A DNA stretch of 64,000 nt from Saccharothrix ecbatanensis (lineage in GTDB: Bacteria > Actinomycetota > Actinomycetes > Mycobacteriales > Pseudonocardiaceae), in NCBI RefSeq assembly GCF_014205015.1, contig NZ_JACHMO010000001.1, forward strand, positions 3,224,001-3,288,000, given 5' to 3'. A program made the translations under genes and the position numbers. Numbering within the stretch: position 1 is the first letter of the stretch; the number at the start of each line of letters is the position of its first letter. The notes under the pieces are model-generated. The model saw only the letters and a program-made list of their open reading frames with translations, searched no databases and had not been told where the DNA came from. This document shows, one piece after another, positions 1-9,119 of the stretch.

Positions 1-1034
1 TTGAGGTCGAAGACCTTCGGCAGCGAGGCCAGGTCGTTCCTCGCGGCGGCGTTGAAGAAGTCGTACACCGCCACGTCGACACGCTTCAGGCTCGACGCGA
101 CGATGACATCCCTGTTGTCCGCCAGCGTGGGCTGGTTGTACTGGTCGGCGTCACACCCGATCGCCAGCACACCCGCCTGCTTCACCGCGGAGAAGACGCC
201 GATGCCGGACGCGCCCGCAGCGGGGTAGAGGACGTCCGCGCCCTTCTCGATGAGACCTTTCGCGGCCTCGAAGCCCTTCGCCGGGTCCTGGAAGCCCGTG
301 AAGTCGGTGGCCGGCGTGATGTACTTCTTCTCGACCACGACGTTCGGCGCGGCGGCCTTCGCACCCTGGACGTAACCGGCCTCGAACTTCCGGATCAGCG
401 GGATGTCGACGCCGCCGACGAAGCCGACGTGACACTTCTTGCTCTGGTACGCGGCGACGACGCCGGCCAGGAACGCCCCCTCCTGCTCGGCGAAGACCAG
501 TGGCGTGACGTTGGCCGCGCCCTCCACGGCCGAGTCCACCAGACCGAACCGGACGTCCGGGAACTCCGGCGCGACGACCTTCAGCGACTCGGTGTACGCG
601 AAGCCGACGCCGACGATCGGGTTGAAGCCGTCGCGCGCGAGTTGGCGCAGGCGGGACTGCTTCACCGACTCGTCCTCGTTCGGGGAGGCGGAGAGCTCGC
701 GGGTGTTCTCCCCCTTCACCCCCATGTCCTTGATCGCCTGGTCGAACCCGGCGGCGGCGAGGTCGTTGAACGACGCGTCACCACGACCACCGATGTCGTA
801 GGCCAGACCGATCTTCAGCGCACTTCCGTCGACCTTGTCGCCGTTGGCGGCGCTGGTGTTCGAGGCGGCGGGCGAGGTGGCGGGCGAACTGGGCGGCGGC
901 GCGAACTCGCAAGCGGCGCCGGCGACTGCGGTCGACCCGGTGGTGCCACCGGAGTCCTTCGCGCAGGCACTCACCACCATGATGCCGGTCAGCGCGATCG
1001 CGACAACAGCGGTGCCACGGACAGGACGGCGCAC
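1..1034 (-). CDS. BMP-family ABC substrate-binding lipoprotein (3' end outside window)
   Basis: Translating the minus strand from a GTG at 1034 gives a continuous frame of about 344 residues to the window edge. The N-terminus is a lipoprotein signal with lipobox VVSAC near residue 24, so the mature protein should be anchored outside the membrane. The body reads as a basic membrane lipoprotein (BmpA/Med) family member: a LKIGLAYDIGGRGDASFND start to the binding fold, then FAGVVAAY-like and VGFVGGVDIPLI segments. This family binds nucleosides or related solutes for ABC uptake. GGGAGGGAG just upstream supports the GTG. Permease and ATPase partners would lie beyond position 1. The substrate is not determined. 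Confidence 0.85.
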   Translation of the reverse strand, partial: MRRPVRGTAVVAIALTGIMVVSACAKDSGGTTGSTAVAGAACEFAPPPSSPATSPAASNTSAANGDKVDGSALKIGLAYDIGGRGDASFNDLAAAGFDQAIKDMGVKGENTRELSASPNEDESVKQSRLRQLARDGFNPIVGVGFAYTESLKVVAPEFPDVRFGLVDSAVEGAANVTPLVFAEQEGAFLAGVVAAYQSKKCHVGFVGGVDIPLIRKFEAGYVQGAKAAAPNVVVEKKYITPATDFTGFQDPAKGFEAAKGLIEKGADVLYPAAGASGIGVFSAVKQAGVLAIGCDADQYNQPTLADNRDVIVASSLKRVDVAVYDFFNAAARNDLASLPKVFDL

Positions 1035-1218
1035 GGCTCGTCTCCCTCCCTGCTCGTCGAGCAGACACTCCCCCAACGCCCGATCAGGGCTTGAGCGACG
1101 GACCGTACCTTCCAGGCGGGACCGTCCGGGTGAGCGTTCACTTGCTGGGAACAGGATTGTTCGAGGCCGTGGTGGCTTGCCGAACGCGGTCGGTGACGAC
1201 GTCGACCACGGATTCCGG

Positions 1219-1623
1219 TTACCGGGCCGCCCGCTGCGCCGGGATCCGCGACACGCCCGCCTCGACCGCGCAGGCCGCCTCGGTCAACGTCGGGCGCACC
1301 AACAGCCGCTGATCCACCCCTGTGACCTGCAACGGCCGTAGCACGGGGCGGCTGTCGGCCACGACGGCGAATACCGTGCCCAGCCGTTCGGCACGCGTGT
1401 TCGCGGCGATCAGGGCGGCGACGCCCACCGCGCCGACGAACGTCACCCCGGTCAGGTCCACCACCAGCCCCGAGGGCGCGCTGTCGAGCCGCGTGTCCAT
1501 CCTGGCGCGGAACGCCGACACCGTGCCGAGGTCGATCGGCCCCGCGATCGAACAGAACTCCACGTCCTCCTCGGCGAGGTGGACCTGGGGAATCCGGGTG
1601 GTACCGCTGAGCCGGTTCGGCAT
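1219..1623 (-). CDS. STAS-domain anti-sigma-factor antagonist-like protein
   Basis: This 134-residue protein has a STAS fold: an N-terminal strand pair, the segment GLVVDLTGVTFVGAVGVAAL, and a C-terminal helix. In anti-anti-sigma factors a serine that is phosphorylated by an anti-sigma kinase sits in the position after the V/I-D-(L/M)-(S/T) strand. Here the local sequence is FVGAVG rather than the usual FIDSSG, so the regulatory serine appears to be missing. The ATG at 1623 is preceded by GGAGCGCACTC and is preferred over an upstream in-frame start at 1701. No anti-sigma kinase gene lies next to it. It may act independently of phosphorylation or sense a ligand; that is inference. Confidence 0.8.
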   Translation of the reverse strand: MPNRLSGTTRIPQVHLAEEDVEFCSIAGPIDLGTVSAFRARMDTRLDSAPSGLVVDLTGVTFVGAVGVAALIAANTRAERLGTVFAVVADSRPVLRPLQVTGVDQRLLVRPTLTEAACAVEAGVSRIPAQRAAR

Positions 1624-1946
1624 GAGTGCGCTCCTTCGGGTGCCCCGGCACAGGACCGCCGGCGGACTTCTAGCCCGTTCAGGTGTATCAAGATCGGCCA
1701 TACGGGGTACGTCTCGGATGGCACGTTACGGCGCGTCCAGGAAACGCCACAAGCCCTTCACCATGGCACCATCGAGTGACCCAACCCGCGCCAAACCCGC
1801 ATTTGGCAACGCTCAGTGACGCCCACGCCTACCTGCCGGGGTACAGCCCGCCACTTGCTCAAGGATTCGGGTTGCGGGAGATTGCCCGCCGTCCTCGAAA
1901 CCGACATCGGTGGGTGACACTCGCCAACGAAACGGAGGAGGATGCG
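1624..1946. other. Intergenic region between divergent STAS and hydrolase genes
   Basis: About 320 bases separate two divergent genes and should hold both promoters. I see no convincing -35/-10 pair, operator palindrome or RNA structure. The last bases, GGAGGAGGATGCG, are the ribosome binding site of the hydrolase gene. Confidence 0.4.
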
Positions 1947-2822
1947 ATGCAGGCGATTCAGAAGGTCCGCCACCGACAGGCCGAGGTCAACGGCCTGGAG
2001 GTGTTCTTCCGCGAGGCCGGACGTCCCGGCCGGCCGACGGTGCTGCTGCTGCACGGGTTCCCCAGCTCGTCGCACTCGTTCCGCGAGGTCATGCCCGCGC
2101 TGGCCGACGTCGCGCACGTGATCGCGCCCGATCTCCCGGGCTTCGGCATGTCCGCGTCACCGACCGTCGACGAGTACGACTACACCTTCGAGAACCTCTC
2201 CTGGACGATCGAGAACCTGCTCGACCGGCTCGAGGTCGAACGCTTCTTCGTCTACCTGCACGACTTCGGCGCCCCGGTGGGCTACCACCTCGCCACCCGC
2301 GCCCCGGATCGCATCCGCGGCCTGATCGTCCAGAACGGCAACGCGCACGAGGACGGCCTCGGTCCGCAATGGGACACCGCCAAGGCGTACTGGGCCGATC
2401 CGACCGACGACAAGCGCGCCCAGCTGCCGGACTGGCTGAACTTTGCCGGCACCCGCGACCAGTACCTCGCCGGATTGCCCGAGTACCTGCGCTTGCTGCA
2501 CCCGCCCGAGTCGTGGCACATCGACTGGGAGCGCATGAGCCGACCCGGCAACGTCGACGCGCAGTTCGCGCTGTTCAGCGACTACGCCAACCACGTTGCC
2601 CGCTTCGCCGAACTCGCCGAGTACCACCGGGCCCACCAGCCGCCGGCGCTCGTGCTGTGGGGACGTCGCGACCAGTACTTCGACGTCGACGAGGTCCTCG
2701 CCTACCACCGGGCCCTCGAGCGCGTGGACGCACACATCTACGACGGCGGGCACCTCCTGTTGGAGACGCACGCGGCCGAGTGCGCCGAGCTCATGCGGGT
2801 GTTCGTGCTCGACAACACCTGA
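1947..2822 (+). CDS. Alpha/beta hydrolase, epoxide hydrolase/haloalkane dehalogenase type
   Basis: A 291-residue soluble alpha/beta hydrolase. The oxyanion-hole motif LLLHGFPSS lies near residue 34. The nucleophile elbow is YLHDFGAPVG near residue 106, with aspartate in place of the serine of esterases. This is typical of epoxide hydrolases and haloalkane dehalogenases, where the Asp forms an ester intermediate. The acid Asp is in LWGRRDQYF and the base His in YDGGHLLLE. The start is the ATG at 1947 because GGAGGAGG lies just upstream; longer in-frame starts back to 1683 have no ribosome binding site. No partner gene is adjacent, so the substrate is unknown. Confidence 0.85.
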   Translation: MQAIQKVRHRQAEVNGLEVFFREAGRPGRPTVLLLHGFPSSSHSFREVMPALADVAHVIAPDLPGFGMSASPTVDEYDYTFENLSWTIENLLDRLEVERFFVYLHDFGAPVGYHLATRAPDRIRGLIVQNGNAHEDGLGPQWDTAKAYWADPTDDKRAQLPDWLNFAGTRDQYLAGLPEYLRLLHPPESWHIDWERMSRPGNVDAQFALFSDYANHVARFAELAEYHRAHQPPALVLWGRRDQYFDVDEVLAYHRALERVDAHIYDGGHLLLETHAAECAELMRVFVLDNT

Positions 2823-2901
2823 GCCGATACCGGAGGCGCGAGTCGTCCCATGCGATGTCGAGGGTGAGCAGGGTCAGGTTCGCGCCGGCCCGACCGCAGC
2901 G

Positions 2902-3525
2902 TCACACAGGCCGTGCGCGCCGAAAGGCGCCCCTCTTCCGCACCCGCCAAGTCATCCACAGCAGCGATAGCACCGTGAGCAGAGCGAGCCCGACCATCGT
3001 GCCGACGGTGATCCTGGCAAGCGTCGGGTGCGTGAGCGAGGGCTTGAAGTCGACCTGGGCGGGCCGGTAGAGCGAGTGGTCTACCTCGCCGCTGTCGAGG
3101 AAGGTGGTGATCAGCCGGTTGCCTGCTTCCGGCTGGGAGGCCCAGAAGTCCGTGGTGTGCCCGAGTTCGGCCAGCACGACCTGGCGACCGTTCGGCAGGA
3201 ACGGAACCAGTTCCTCGGTCGCGTTCCCCGGCGGGGTCGAGAAGTCGAGCGTGCCGCCGATGAGGAGCGTCTCCACCTCCGTGGTCCGCACTCGGCGGTA
3301 TTCCTCGTCGTCGGATGCGGTCGGCCACGCGTCGCCGAGCGTGCCGCCGCCCCAGACGAACGACTTCGGGAAGAGGAGGTCGGCGGCGAAGCAGGAGAAC
3401 CAGAGCCCGCTCGGGTCACCCTCGGCCGCGGCAAGCCACGAGTCCAGCGTCGTCTGGGCCGGTATCGATGCCGCCGACGTCGAGTCGAAGAGCCCGAAGA
3501 AGGCGGCTACCCACGCTCGGTCTGG
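2902..3525 (-). pseudogene. C-terminal remnant of a TAP-like alpha/beta hydrolase with membrane anchor
   Basis: The minus strand encodes the distal half of a secreted-type hydrolase without its N-terminus. It carries a C-terminal (TAP-like) signature TLLIGGTLDFSTPP, the catalytic-His region VVLAELGHTTDFW, and one membrane helix near the end (VGTMVGLALLTVLSLLWM) followed by basic residues. The frame stays open upstream to about 3525, then loses similarity; the GxSxG nucleophile half is absent. A GTG at 3291 would make a 129-residue protein, but it starts in the middle of a domain. I read it as a truncated gene. Confidence 0.6.
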
Positions 3526-3601
3526 CGGTCGTGCTCGGCGGAGGTGTGATCGTCGTCCACCACAATCCCGACCACACCACCGGCCAACTCGCCTTCAGCC
3601 C

Positions 3602-3727
3602 GATCTCCACATCGGCGACACCACCGTCAAGACACACATCACGCACATCCTCCAAAAACTCGACCTTCGGGACCGCGTCCAACTGATCGTGCCGGCATAC
3701 CGGACCGGGATCGTCGAAGCCGGAAGT
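3602..3727 (+). pseudogene. LuxR-type HTH remnant (end of a response regulator)
   Basis: About 42 residues match the end of a NarL/LuxR DNA-binding domain: IGDTTVKTHITHILQKLDL, followed by RDRVQLIVPAYRTGIV. There is no receiver domain, no start codon and no first HTH helix upstream. It abuts the truncated hydrolase on the opposite strand, so two broken genes meet here, which suggests an old deletion. Confidence 0.65.
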
Positions 3728-3771
3728 GACCGGCGAACCGGGGCCTATCCCGTGATTGGAGCGTGGGTTGG

Positions 3772-4743
3772 ATGGCAGTCCTGTCTCGGGTGATCGCGCT
3801 GGTAGCGGTCGGAGTCTTGGCCGCGTGCACCTCGCGCGTCGGCGGCGTGCCGGTGGCGGACGGCACGGTGCCGCCCGCGGCCGAGGAGTTGACCGCCGAG
3901 TCGGTGTTCGACGACTTCACGATGGTCAACCCGTGCTCGCTGACCGAACCCTCGGTGTTCGAGAACTTCGGCAGCGCCGGTTTTGGCGCACCTGAGTCGA
4001 CGCTCGACTACTGCACGATCATCGTGAAACTCGCGACCGGCGCTCAGGCGACCGTCAACGTCGGCCAGTTCGGTGAGCTGGAGGCGACACCGGAGCTGGA
4101 GGGCAAGCGGGTCAGGGACGTCGAGCGCGGGTTGTGGGTTGGGCAGCACAGTGACGACCCGTCGTTCTGCACGCAGCTGCTGGTGTTCCCGGACGGCGTG
4201 ACGATGGAGGTGCGTGCTTACGAGTCCGCGGGTGAGGTCGACACGTGCCCGATAGTCGAGGCGGGCGTGGACTACGCGATCGAGGTGGTCCTGAATGACG
4301 GCGTCTCGCACCGGTCACCTGCCACGAACTCGCTGGTGTCGGTCGACCCGTGCTCGCTGATCGACGACAAGGACGTCACGGCGATTCCAGGCCTGCGTGG
4401 TGTGCGCGAGCCGGCTGACTACCCGGGCAAGCACTCCTGTTACTGGGATGGGGGAAAGACCGTCGGCATGGCGGTCACGTTCGGCGCCGGCCCGAAGCCG
4501 CGCGATGACAACGCGGAGTCCGTGGCCGGGCGACCGACGGTGGTGATCCCGGTCGAGGTGGAGGCGCGGTCGTACTGCTCGGTGAGGACCGCGCACATTC
4601 CGTTCACGGAGGTGAACGGCGTGGAAGACTACTTCGAGGTGGCGAGGGTTTTCGTCCGCTTGCCGCCAGGGCAGTCGGCCGCCGCCTGCACGGCTGCTCG
4701 CGCGCTGGCGGAAGCGGTGTGGCCGAAGCTCCCGCGCATGTGA
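3772..4743 (+). CDS. Two-domain secreted lipoprotein (DUF3558-like)
   Basis: A 323-residue predicted lipoprotein. The signal peptide ends in lipobox VLAAC. Two similar halves follow, each opening with a Pro-Cys-Ser-Leu motif (VNPCSLTEP and VDPCSLIDD) and carrying further cysteines that could form disulphides (DYCTII, SFCTQL, DTCP in the first; HSCYW, SYCSV, AACTAA in the second). This pattern resembles the DUF3558 lipoproteins of actinomycetes, whose function is unknown. The ATG at 3772 is chosen because GGAG lies 10 bases upstream; the GTG at 3763 is too close to it. No operon partner is evident. Confidence 0.7.
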   Translation: MAVLSRVIALVAVGVLAACTSRVGGVPVADGTVPPAAEELTAESVFDDFTMVNPCSLTEPSVFENFGSAGFGAPESTLDYCTIIVKLATGAQATVNVGQFGELEATPELEGKRVRDVERGLWVGQHSDDPSFCTQLLVFPDGVTMEVRAYESAGEVDTCPIVEAGVDYAIEVVLNDGVSHRSPATNSLVSVDPCSLIDDKDVTAIPGLRGVREPADYPGKHSCYWDGGKTVGMAVTFGAGPKPRDDNAESVAGRPTVVIPVEVEARSYCSVRTAHIPFTEVNGVEDYFEVARVFVRLPPGQSAAACTAARALAEAVWPKLPRM

Positions 4744-4859
4744 CATCGACTTGGTCACCGGTTCGGCCGACGTGCCGGCCTCGGTGGACGGGTGTTCAGT
4801 CGATCCGGAAGCTGTCCAAGAAGTCCTACGCGATGTCGATGATGATGTCGACTCCATCA

Positions 4860-5867
4860 CTACTCCGACTGGTCGACCGTGATGACGACCTTGGCACGCG
4901 CGTGCTCCAGTTCGAGGTACCGGACGGCCTCCGGCGCCTCGGGCAGCGAGTAGGTCCGGTCGATGACCGGGACGATCGCGCCGGACTCGGCCAGGCCGGC
5001 GAGCGTCTCCAGGTTCTCCCTGTTCGTGTCCGAGTTCAGCATGACGAGGCGCTGGCGGACGAACCGCGACGTCAGCACGGCCTTGATCCCCAGGCCCATC
5101 GGGCCGACCAGGCTGCCGCCTTCGGACACCCCACCACCGGACAGCACCAGTGTCCCCGTGGGTGTCAGCACTCGCCGGAGATCGGCCAGCGAGCGGTTCG
5201 CCACCAGGTCGAACACGACGTCGTAACGCTGCCCGCTCGAGGTGAAGTCCTCCTTGGCGTAGTCGACGACGTGGTCCGCGCCGATCGACCGGAGCAGGTC
5301 CGCGTTGCGCGTGCTGCACACTGCGGTCACCTCCGCGCCGAACGACTTGGCGATCTGCACGGCGAACGTCCCCACGCCGCCCGACGCGCCGTTGACCAGC
5401 AGCCGCTGCCCCGGGCGGGCCTGCCCCAGGTCCCGCACGCCGATGAGGGCGGTATTGCCCGCCAACGGCATCGCCGCCGCCTGCTCGAACGTCAGGCCGG
5501 CCGGTTTGCGCGCCACCAAACGGTCCTGGGCGCACACGTACTCGGCGAACGCCCCATCGTCGAAACCGAGGTCCCCGAACACCTCGTCACCGGGCTGGAA
5601 CCGGGTCACCCGCCTGCCCACGGCCTCGACCCGGCCCGCGAAGTCACGCCCACGGATCCGCCGCTTGGGACCGGACCACCCGAACGCCGCCGGCATCACC
5701 ACCCTCGCCAGGCGCGGGTCGCCGCGCATGATGTGCCAGTCGGCCGCGTTGACCGACGCCGCGTGCACCCGCACCAACACGTCGTTGTCGCCGGGCGTGG
5801 GCTTGTCCACGTCCGCCAACCGTAAGAGGTCGGACGAGCCGTACCGGTCCTGGACGATCGCCTTCAT
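4860..5867 (-). CDS. Zinc-independent MDR oxidoreductase, quinone reductase-like
   Basis: A 335-residue medium-chain dehydrogenase/reductase. The N-terminal GroES-like domain runs MKAIVQDRYGSSDLLRL to about residue 125, with VRVHAASVNAADWH. The Rossmann domain carries LLVNGASGGVGTFAVQIAK near residue 145, the NADPH-binding motif of quinone oxidoreductases. The zinc-ligand cysteines of alcohol dehydrogenases are absent, so an NADPH-dependent quinone or enone reductase is the likely class. The ATG at 5867 has ACGGAGG upstream and fits the family's usual start; an extension to 5939 does not. The gene stands alone. Confidence 0.88.
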   Translation of the reverse strand: MKAIVQDRYGSSDLLRLADVDKPTPGDNDVLVRVHAASVNAADWHIMRGDPRLARVVMPAAFGWSGPKRRIRGRDFAGRVEAVGRRVTRFQPGDEVFGDLGFDDGAFAEYVCAQDRLVARKPAGLTFEQAAAMPLAGNTALIGVRDLGQARPGQRLLVNGASGGVGTFAVQIAKSFGAEVTAVCSTRNADLLRSIGADHVVDYAKEDFTSSGQRYDVVFDLVANRSLADLRRVLTPTGTLVLSGGGVSEGGSLVGPMGLGIKAVLTSRFVRQRLVMLNSDTNRENLETLAGLAESGAIVPVIDRTYSLPEAPEAVRYLELEHARAKVVITVDQSE

Positions 5868-6078
5868 CGTGGCCTCCGTGACATACGGGTTCTCAGCGAG
5901 ACAGGCCGGCCTGCCGGAAGCGTCGGCGCTGGCGGCCACGCTAGGCGAGCGACCACGGTCCGGACATCAGGGACGAACCCTAAGGGGCACACGGATTTTC
6001 ACCCGGCCGTGCCGGAAGGCCTCCCTGCGGCTGCGATCAGGAGGGCCAGGAGCAGAAAGCGGCCGGAGGTCGTGTAGC

Positions 6079-7092
6079 TCATTCGTCGAGCGGGTCCCAG
6101 TGGTTGGCGTAGCGCAGCAGCGACCGGGCCAGGTCCGGCTGGGTCGCCGCCCAGGTGGTGTCGAACAGGTACCACTGCTGGTACCCGAACGAGTCGCCGC
6201 AGTGCATGGCGAGCTGGGCGAGGTGGTCCCCGACCTGGAGCAGGGAGTCCTGGGGGCGGCGATGGTCGGTGTACTCCCCCGCCTCGATGATCTCCACGGC
6301 CCGGCGGTGGGCGGCGACGTGCTCGTCGGGCAGGTCCGCCCAGGGCCCGGCGTTGAGGTTGAAGCCCGGCCACCGGTTGCAGCGGTCGAGGGTGGGGCCG
6401 AGGGTGTCCTCGTCGGGCGCGATAAGCGCCCGCAGCACCCGTAGCTCGGGTGCCCACTCTTCTCCCGCGTCTGCGGTGCGCAGGTGCCGGGCGAGTGCGG
6501 GCAGTGCGACGCCCGGAAACGCCGTCGGCTGGGAACAAGCCAGGCTTTCGCCGTCGTAGAAGGTGAGGAACACCCCGTAGGTGGTGGCGTCGTCGTCGCC
6601 GGACAGACCGGAAAGTGTCGTCGACACGTCAGGGGTGAACGGTCGCGGCGGGCCGGCCCGGTCCGGCAGCGGCCAGTCCTCGTGCACCAGGTAGGCCAAG
6701 CGGTCGGGTGCGGTCCGGACGATGTCGTCGTGGAGGAAGAAGTAGGCCAGTTCCACTTCGTCGTCGTCGGTCCGCACCCGCAGGCCGTGCTCGCCGAGCC
6801 GGATGTAATCGCTGCCGCCCTCGACGTACAGGTGCTCGTGCAGCAGGATGCGCAGCTGCTCATCACTCTCCGGTCGGGGCAGGTTCAGGTCCCGCGCCTT
6901 CTGGAAGATCGAGTTCAGGCCGTAGACGTCCACGCCCAACTCGTCCTCGACCCAGCGTCGTGGATCCTCACACCCCCATCCCCGTCGGAACCAGGCAAGC
7001 GCCGTCTCGTCCGGCAGCCGACGCACCAACTTGCTCAGCGGGCCTTCGTAGTGCGACCGATATACGAAATACACGACCGAACCGTACGACAC
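6079..7092 (-). CDS. Conserved-looking cytoplasmic protein of unknown function
   Basis: A 337-residue acidic protein, rich in Trp, Asp and Leu, without signal peptide or membrane segment. I do not recognise the family. It opens SYGSVVYFVYRSHYEGPLSK, has an extended middle rich in aspartate, and ends with a helical region (DSLLQVGDHLAQLAMHCGDS) and an aromatic patch. Codon use and length argue that it is a real gene. The start is taken as the GTG at 7092; a GTG six codons inside is an alternative. A small membrane-protein frame lies just upstream on the same strand. No function can be assigned. Confidence 0.6.
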   Translation of the reverse strand: MSYGSVVYFVYRSHYEGPLSKLVRRLPDETALAWFRRGWGCEDPRRWVEDELGVDVYGLNSIFQKARDLNLPRPESDEQLRILLHEHLYVEGGSDYIRLGEHGLRVRTDDDEVELAYFFLHDDIVRTAPDRLAYLVHEDWPLPDRAGPPRPFTPDVSTTLSGLSGDDDATTYGVFLTFYDGESLACSQPTAFPGVALPALARHLRTADAGEEWAPELRVLRALIAPDEDTLGPTLDRCNRWPGFNLNAGPWADLPDEHVAAHRRAVEIIEAGEYTDHRRPQDSLLQVGDHLAQLAMHCGDSFGYQQWYLFDTTWAATQPDLARSLLRYANHWDPLDE

Positions 7093-7112
7093 CCCACCGA
7101 CAAGGAACGCGG

Positions 7113-7277
7113 TCAGGCGCGGTCAAGGCTGGTCGGCGCCAGCGCCAGCCAGGCGATGAACAGCAGGAACACCAGCACCGATCTGATCAACCACCCGCCC
7201 ACGGTGATCGTGCGGTCCGCGGTCCGGCGCATCAGGTTGATCACCGTGGCAGCGAGCAGCGCGGTCACCAGCACCAC
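7113..7277 (-). CDS. Small two-helix membrane protein
   Basis: A 54-residue frame with two hydrophobic stretches, VVLVTALLAATVINLM and SVLVFLLFIAWLALA, separated by a short basic turn (RRTADRT). The composition fits a small integral membrane protein. It lies between the unknown gene at 6079 and the divergent TetR gene at 7335 and may share the intergenic promoter region. The start is uncertain: the GTG at 7277 gives the compact form, while the frame is open further upstream. Confidence 0.4.
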   Translation of the reverse strand: MVLVTALLAATVINLMRRTADRTITVGGWLIRSVLVFLLFIAWLALAPTSLDRA

Positions 7278-7298
7278 CCGAAGCGCCCGGACTCTTTC

Positions 7299-7328
7299 TT
7301 GACCGACTGTTCCATTAACGGCTAGGGT
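7299..7328 (+). promoter_or_regulatory. Promoter of the TetR gene, leaderless
   Basis: TTGACC at 7299-7304 and TAGGGT at 7323-7328 are 18 bases apart. The expected transcription start is at or within a base or two of the GTG at 7335, and no Shine-Dalgarno sequence is present, so the mRNA is probably leaderless. The same TAGGGT-6-start spacing precedes the TetR gene at 57284. Confidence 0.55.
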
Positions 7329-7334
7329 TGGCAC

Positions 7335-7913
7335 GTGGCCAGGTCCAAGGAGTTCGATCCCGACGTCGCGGTGCGCGCGGCTATGGAGCTGTTCTGGCGC
7401 AAGGGGTACGAGGCCACGTCGATGCAGGACCTCGTCGATCACCTCGGCATCGGCAGGGGAAGCATCTACGGCACGTTCGGCAGCAAGCACGAGCTGTACC
7501 TGCTCGCGCTCGACCGGTATGCCGAACAGACCGGGGATGACGTGCTGGAACAGTTCTCACAGGGCGGCTCGGCACTGACAGCGGTGCGGGCACTGGTGCG
7601 GTCGTTCGCCGAGCACGCGCTGTCCGACACGGAGCGCAAGGGCTGCCTGGTCACCAACACCGCGGTGGAGTGCCTGCCGGGAGACGTGGGCCTCACCCGG
7701 CGCGTCGAGTCCAGCCTTGACGGACTCGAGACAGCCATCGCCGGTGCGCTCGTCCGGGCCCGCAACCAGGGTGATCTGGCCGAAGACAAGAATCCACGCG
7801 CGCTGGCCAGGTTGATCGTCACCCTGATACAGGGACTCAAGGTGATGGCCAAGGTGCCGGACCCGCGCAGGATGCGGGACGCCGTCGACCAGGCGTTGAC
7901 ACTGCTCGACTGA
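7335..7913 (+). CDS. TetR/AcrR-family transcriptional repressor
   Basis: A 192-residue regulator. The N-terminal HTH reads AAMELFWRKGYEATSMQDL then HLGIGRGSIYGTFGSKHELY (residues about 14-55), a classic TetR DNA-binding domain. The C-terminal ligand domain contains RKGCLVTNTAVE, a motif shared with TetR proteins that respond to small electrophiles or solvents. It begins at a GTG with a probable leaderless promoter. The alpha/beta hydrolase at 7995 follows after 81 bases on the same strand and is the most likely target or co-transcribed partner. Confidence 0.9.
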   Translation: MARSKEFDPDVAVRAAMELFWRKGYEATSMQDLVDHLGIGRGSIYGTFGSKHELYLLALDRYAEQTGDDVLEQFSQGGSALTAVRALVRSFAEHALSDTERKGCLVTNTAVECLPGDVGLTRRVESSLDGLETAIAGALVRARNQGDLAEDKNPRALARLIVTLIQGLKVMAKVPDPRRMRDAVDQALTLLD

Positions 7914-7994
7914 ACCACGTTGCGGTACCACCGCTCCCGACTCCTTGTCGGCTGCGGTCAATCTGGAATGATCATTCAAGAACTCGGAGTGAAC

Positions 7995-8963
7995 ATGACG
8001 ATGCGCAGAAGGACGATCCTCGGCGCAGGTGCTGTTGGCGGGCTGTTGGCGGCGAGTGGTTCGTCGCCGATGGCTTCCGCCGGCTCGGCGCCTGATGACC
8101 GCGCCCTGGTGAACTCGCTGCACGGCGGATTCCGGGAAGGCTACGCCACGGTCAACGGGGTGCGGCTGCACTTCGTCGTCGGTGGCCGGGGCAAGCCGGT
8201 GGTGCTGCTGCCCGGCTGGCCGCGTACCTGGTGGGAGTTCCACAAGGTGCTGCCGGAGCTGGCCCGCAACCACCGGGTGATCGCCGTGGACATGCGTGGC
8301 ATGGGCCGTTCCGACAAGCCGGCCGGTGGCTACGACAAGAAGACGATGGCGGCGGACATCGCGGCGCTGGTGCGGTGGTTCGGCTACGACCAGGTGGACG
8401 TCATCGGCTCGGACATCGGCGCGATGGTCGCGTTCAGCTTCGCCGCCAACCACCGGGACCTGCTCCGCAGACTCGTGTTGCTCGACGTCGCGCACCCGGA
8501 GCAGGGCATGTACCAGCTCACGCTGCTACCCCGACCCGATCAGACGTCCCACCTGTGGTGGTTCGCGTTCAACCAGGTGCGCGGCCTGCCGGAGCAACTG
8601 CTCGCCGGCCGCGCCCGCGTGCTGATCGACTACCTGTGCGACAACGCGCTGGTCAACCACGACGCGGTGTCGGAACACGACCGCGAGATCTACGCACGCG
8701 CCTACAACACCCCGGACGCCATCCGCGCCGGCAACGGCTGGTACCAGACGTTCGCGCAGGACATCGCCGACGACGACACCTACACCCCGATCACGGCCCC
8801 ACTCCTGGCCCTGGCTGCCGAACCCAACCACCCCTACCTCGCCCACCTGCTCCCCGCCAAGGCCACCGACTACCAACTGACCAAGGTGGAGAACACCGGC
8901 CACTACCTCATCGAAGAACAACCCGCCCAGGCCCTCGCCCACATCATTCCCCACCTGGCCTGA
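7995..8963 (+). CDS. Secreted (Tat) alpha/beta hydrolase, epoxide hydrolase-like
   Basis: A 322-residue hydrolase with a twin-arginine signal: MTMRRRTILGAGAVGGLLAA. Export in folded form is expected. The oxyanion region is VVLLPGWPRTWWEF near residue 72. The nucleophile elbow is GSDIGAMVAF near residue 140, with Asp as nucleophile, and the base His is in ENTGHYLIEEQP. Where the acid residue normally sits the sequence is LAAEPNHPY, so Glu or another residue must serve. CGGAGTGAAC precedes the ATG at 7995. It follows the TetR gene and is probably under its control. Confidence 0.85.
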   Translation: MTMRRRTILGAGAVGGLLAASGSSPMASAGSAPDDRALVNSLHGGFREGYATVNGVRLHFVVGGRGKPVVLLPGWPRTWWEFHKVLPELARNHRVIAVDMRGMGRSDKPAGGYDKKTMAADIAALVRWFGYDQVDVIGSDIGAMVAFSFAANHRDLLRRLVLLDVAHPEQGMYQLTLLPRPDQTSHLWWFAFNQVRGLPEQLLAGRARVLIDYLCDNALVNHDAVSEHDREIYARAYNTPDAIRAGNGWYQTFAQDIADDDTYTPITAPLLALAAEPNHPYLAHLLPAKATDYQLTKVENTGHYLIEEQPAQALAHIIPHLA

Positions 8964-9119
8964 CATTCGTCCACAGTGGACGGTGGCGCGCTATTGATCT
9001 TTGCCACTCGACGTTCGCACATGTTGCGCCCTTGCCGTACTTGGATGTCGCCGAAAAGTCGCGGTACGGTCGGGAGCGCTCCCAGATCGCTTCCTCCACT
9101 CTGCTCGAGGAGCTGAAAC

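Noticed and set aside
3500..3600. Hydrophobic frame (LAVVLGGGVIVV) as a membrane protein fragment
   Set aside because: Too short, no start or family, and lies at the junction of two broken genes.
8966..8985. CGTCCACAGTGGACG inverted repeat as a terminator
   Set aside because: The arms leave a single central base, so no loop can form; more likely a chance or protein-binding palindrome, and no regulator supports it.
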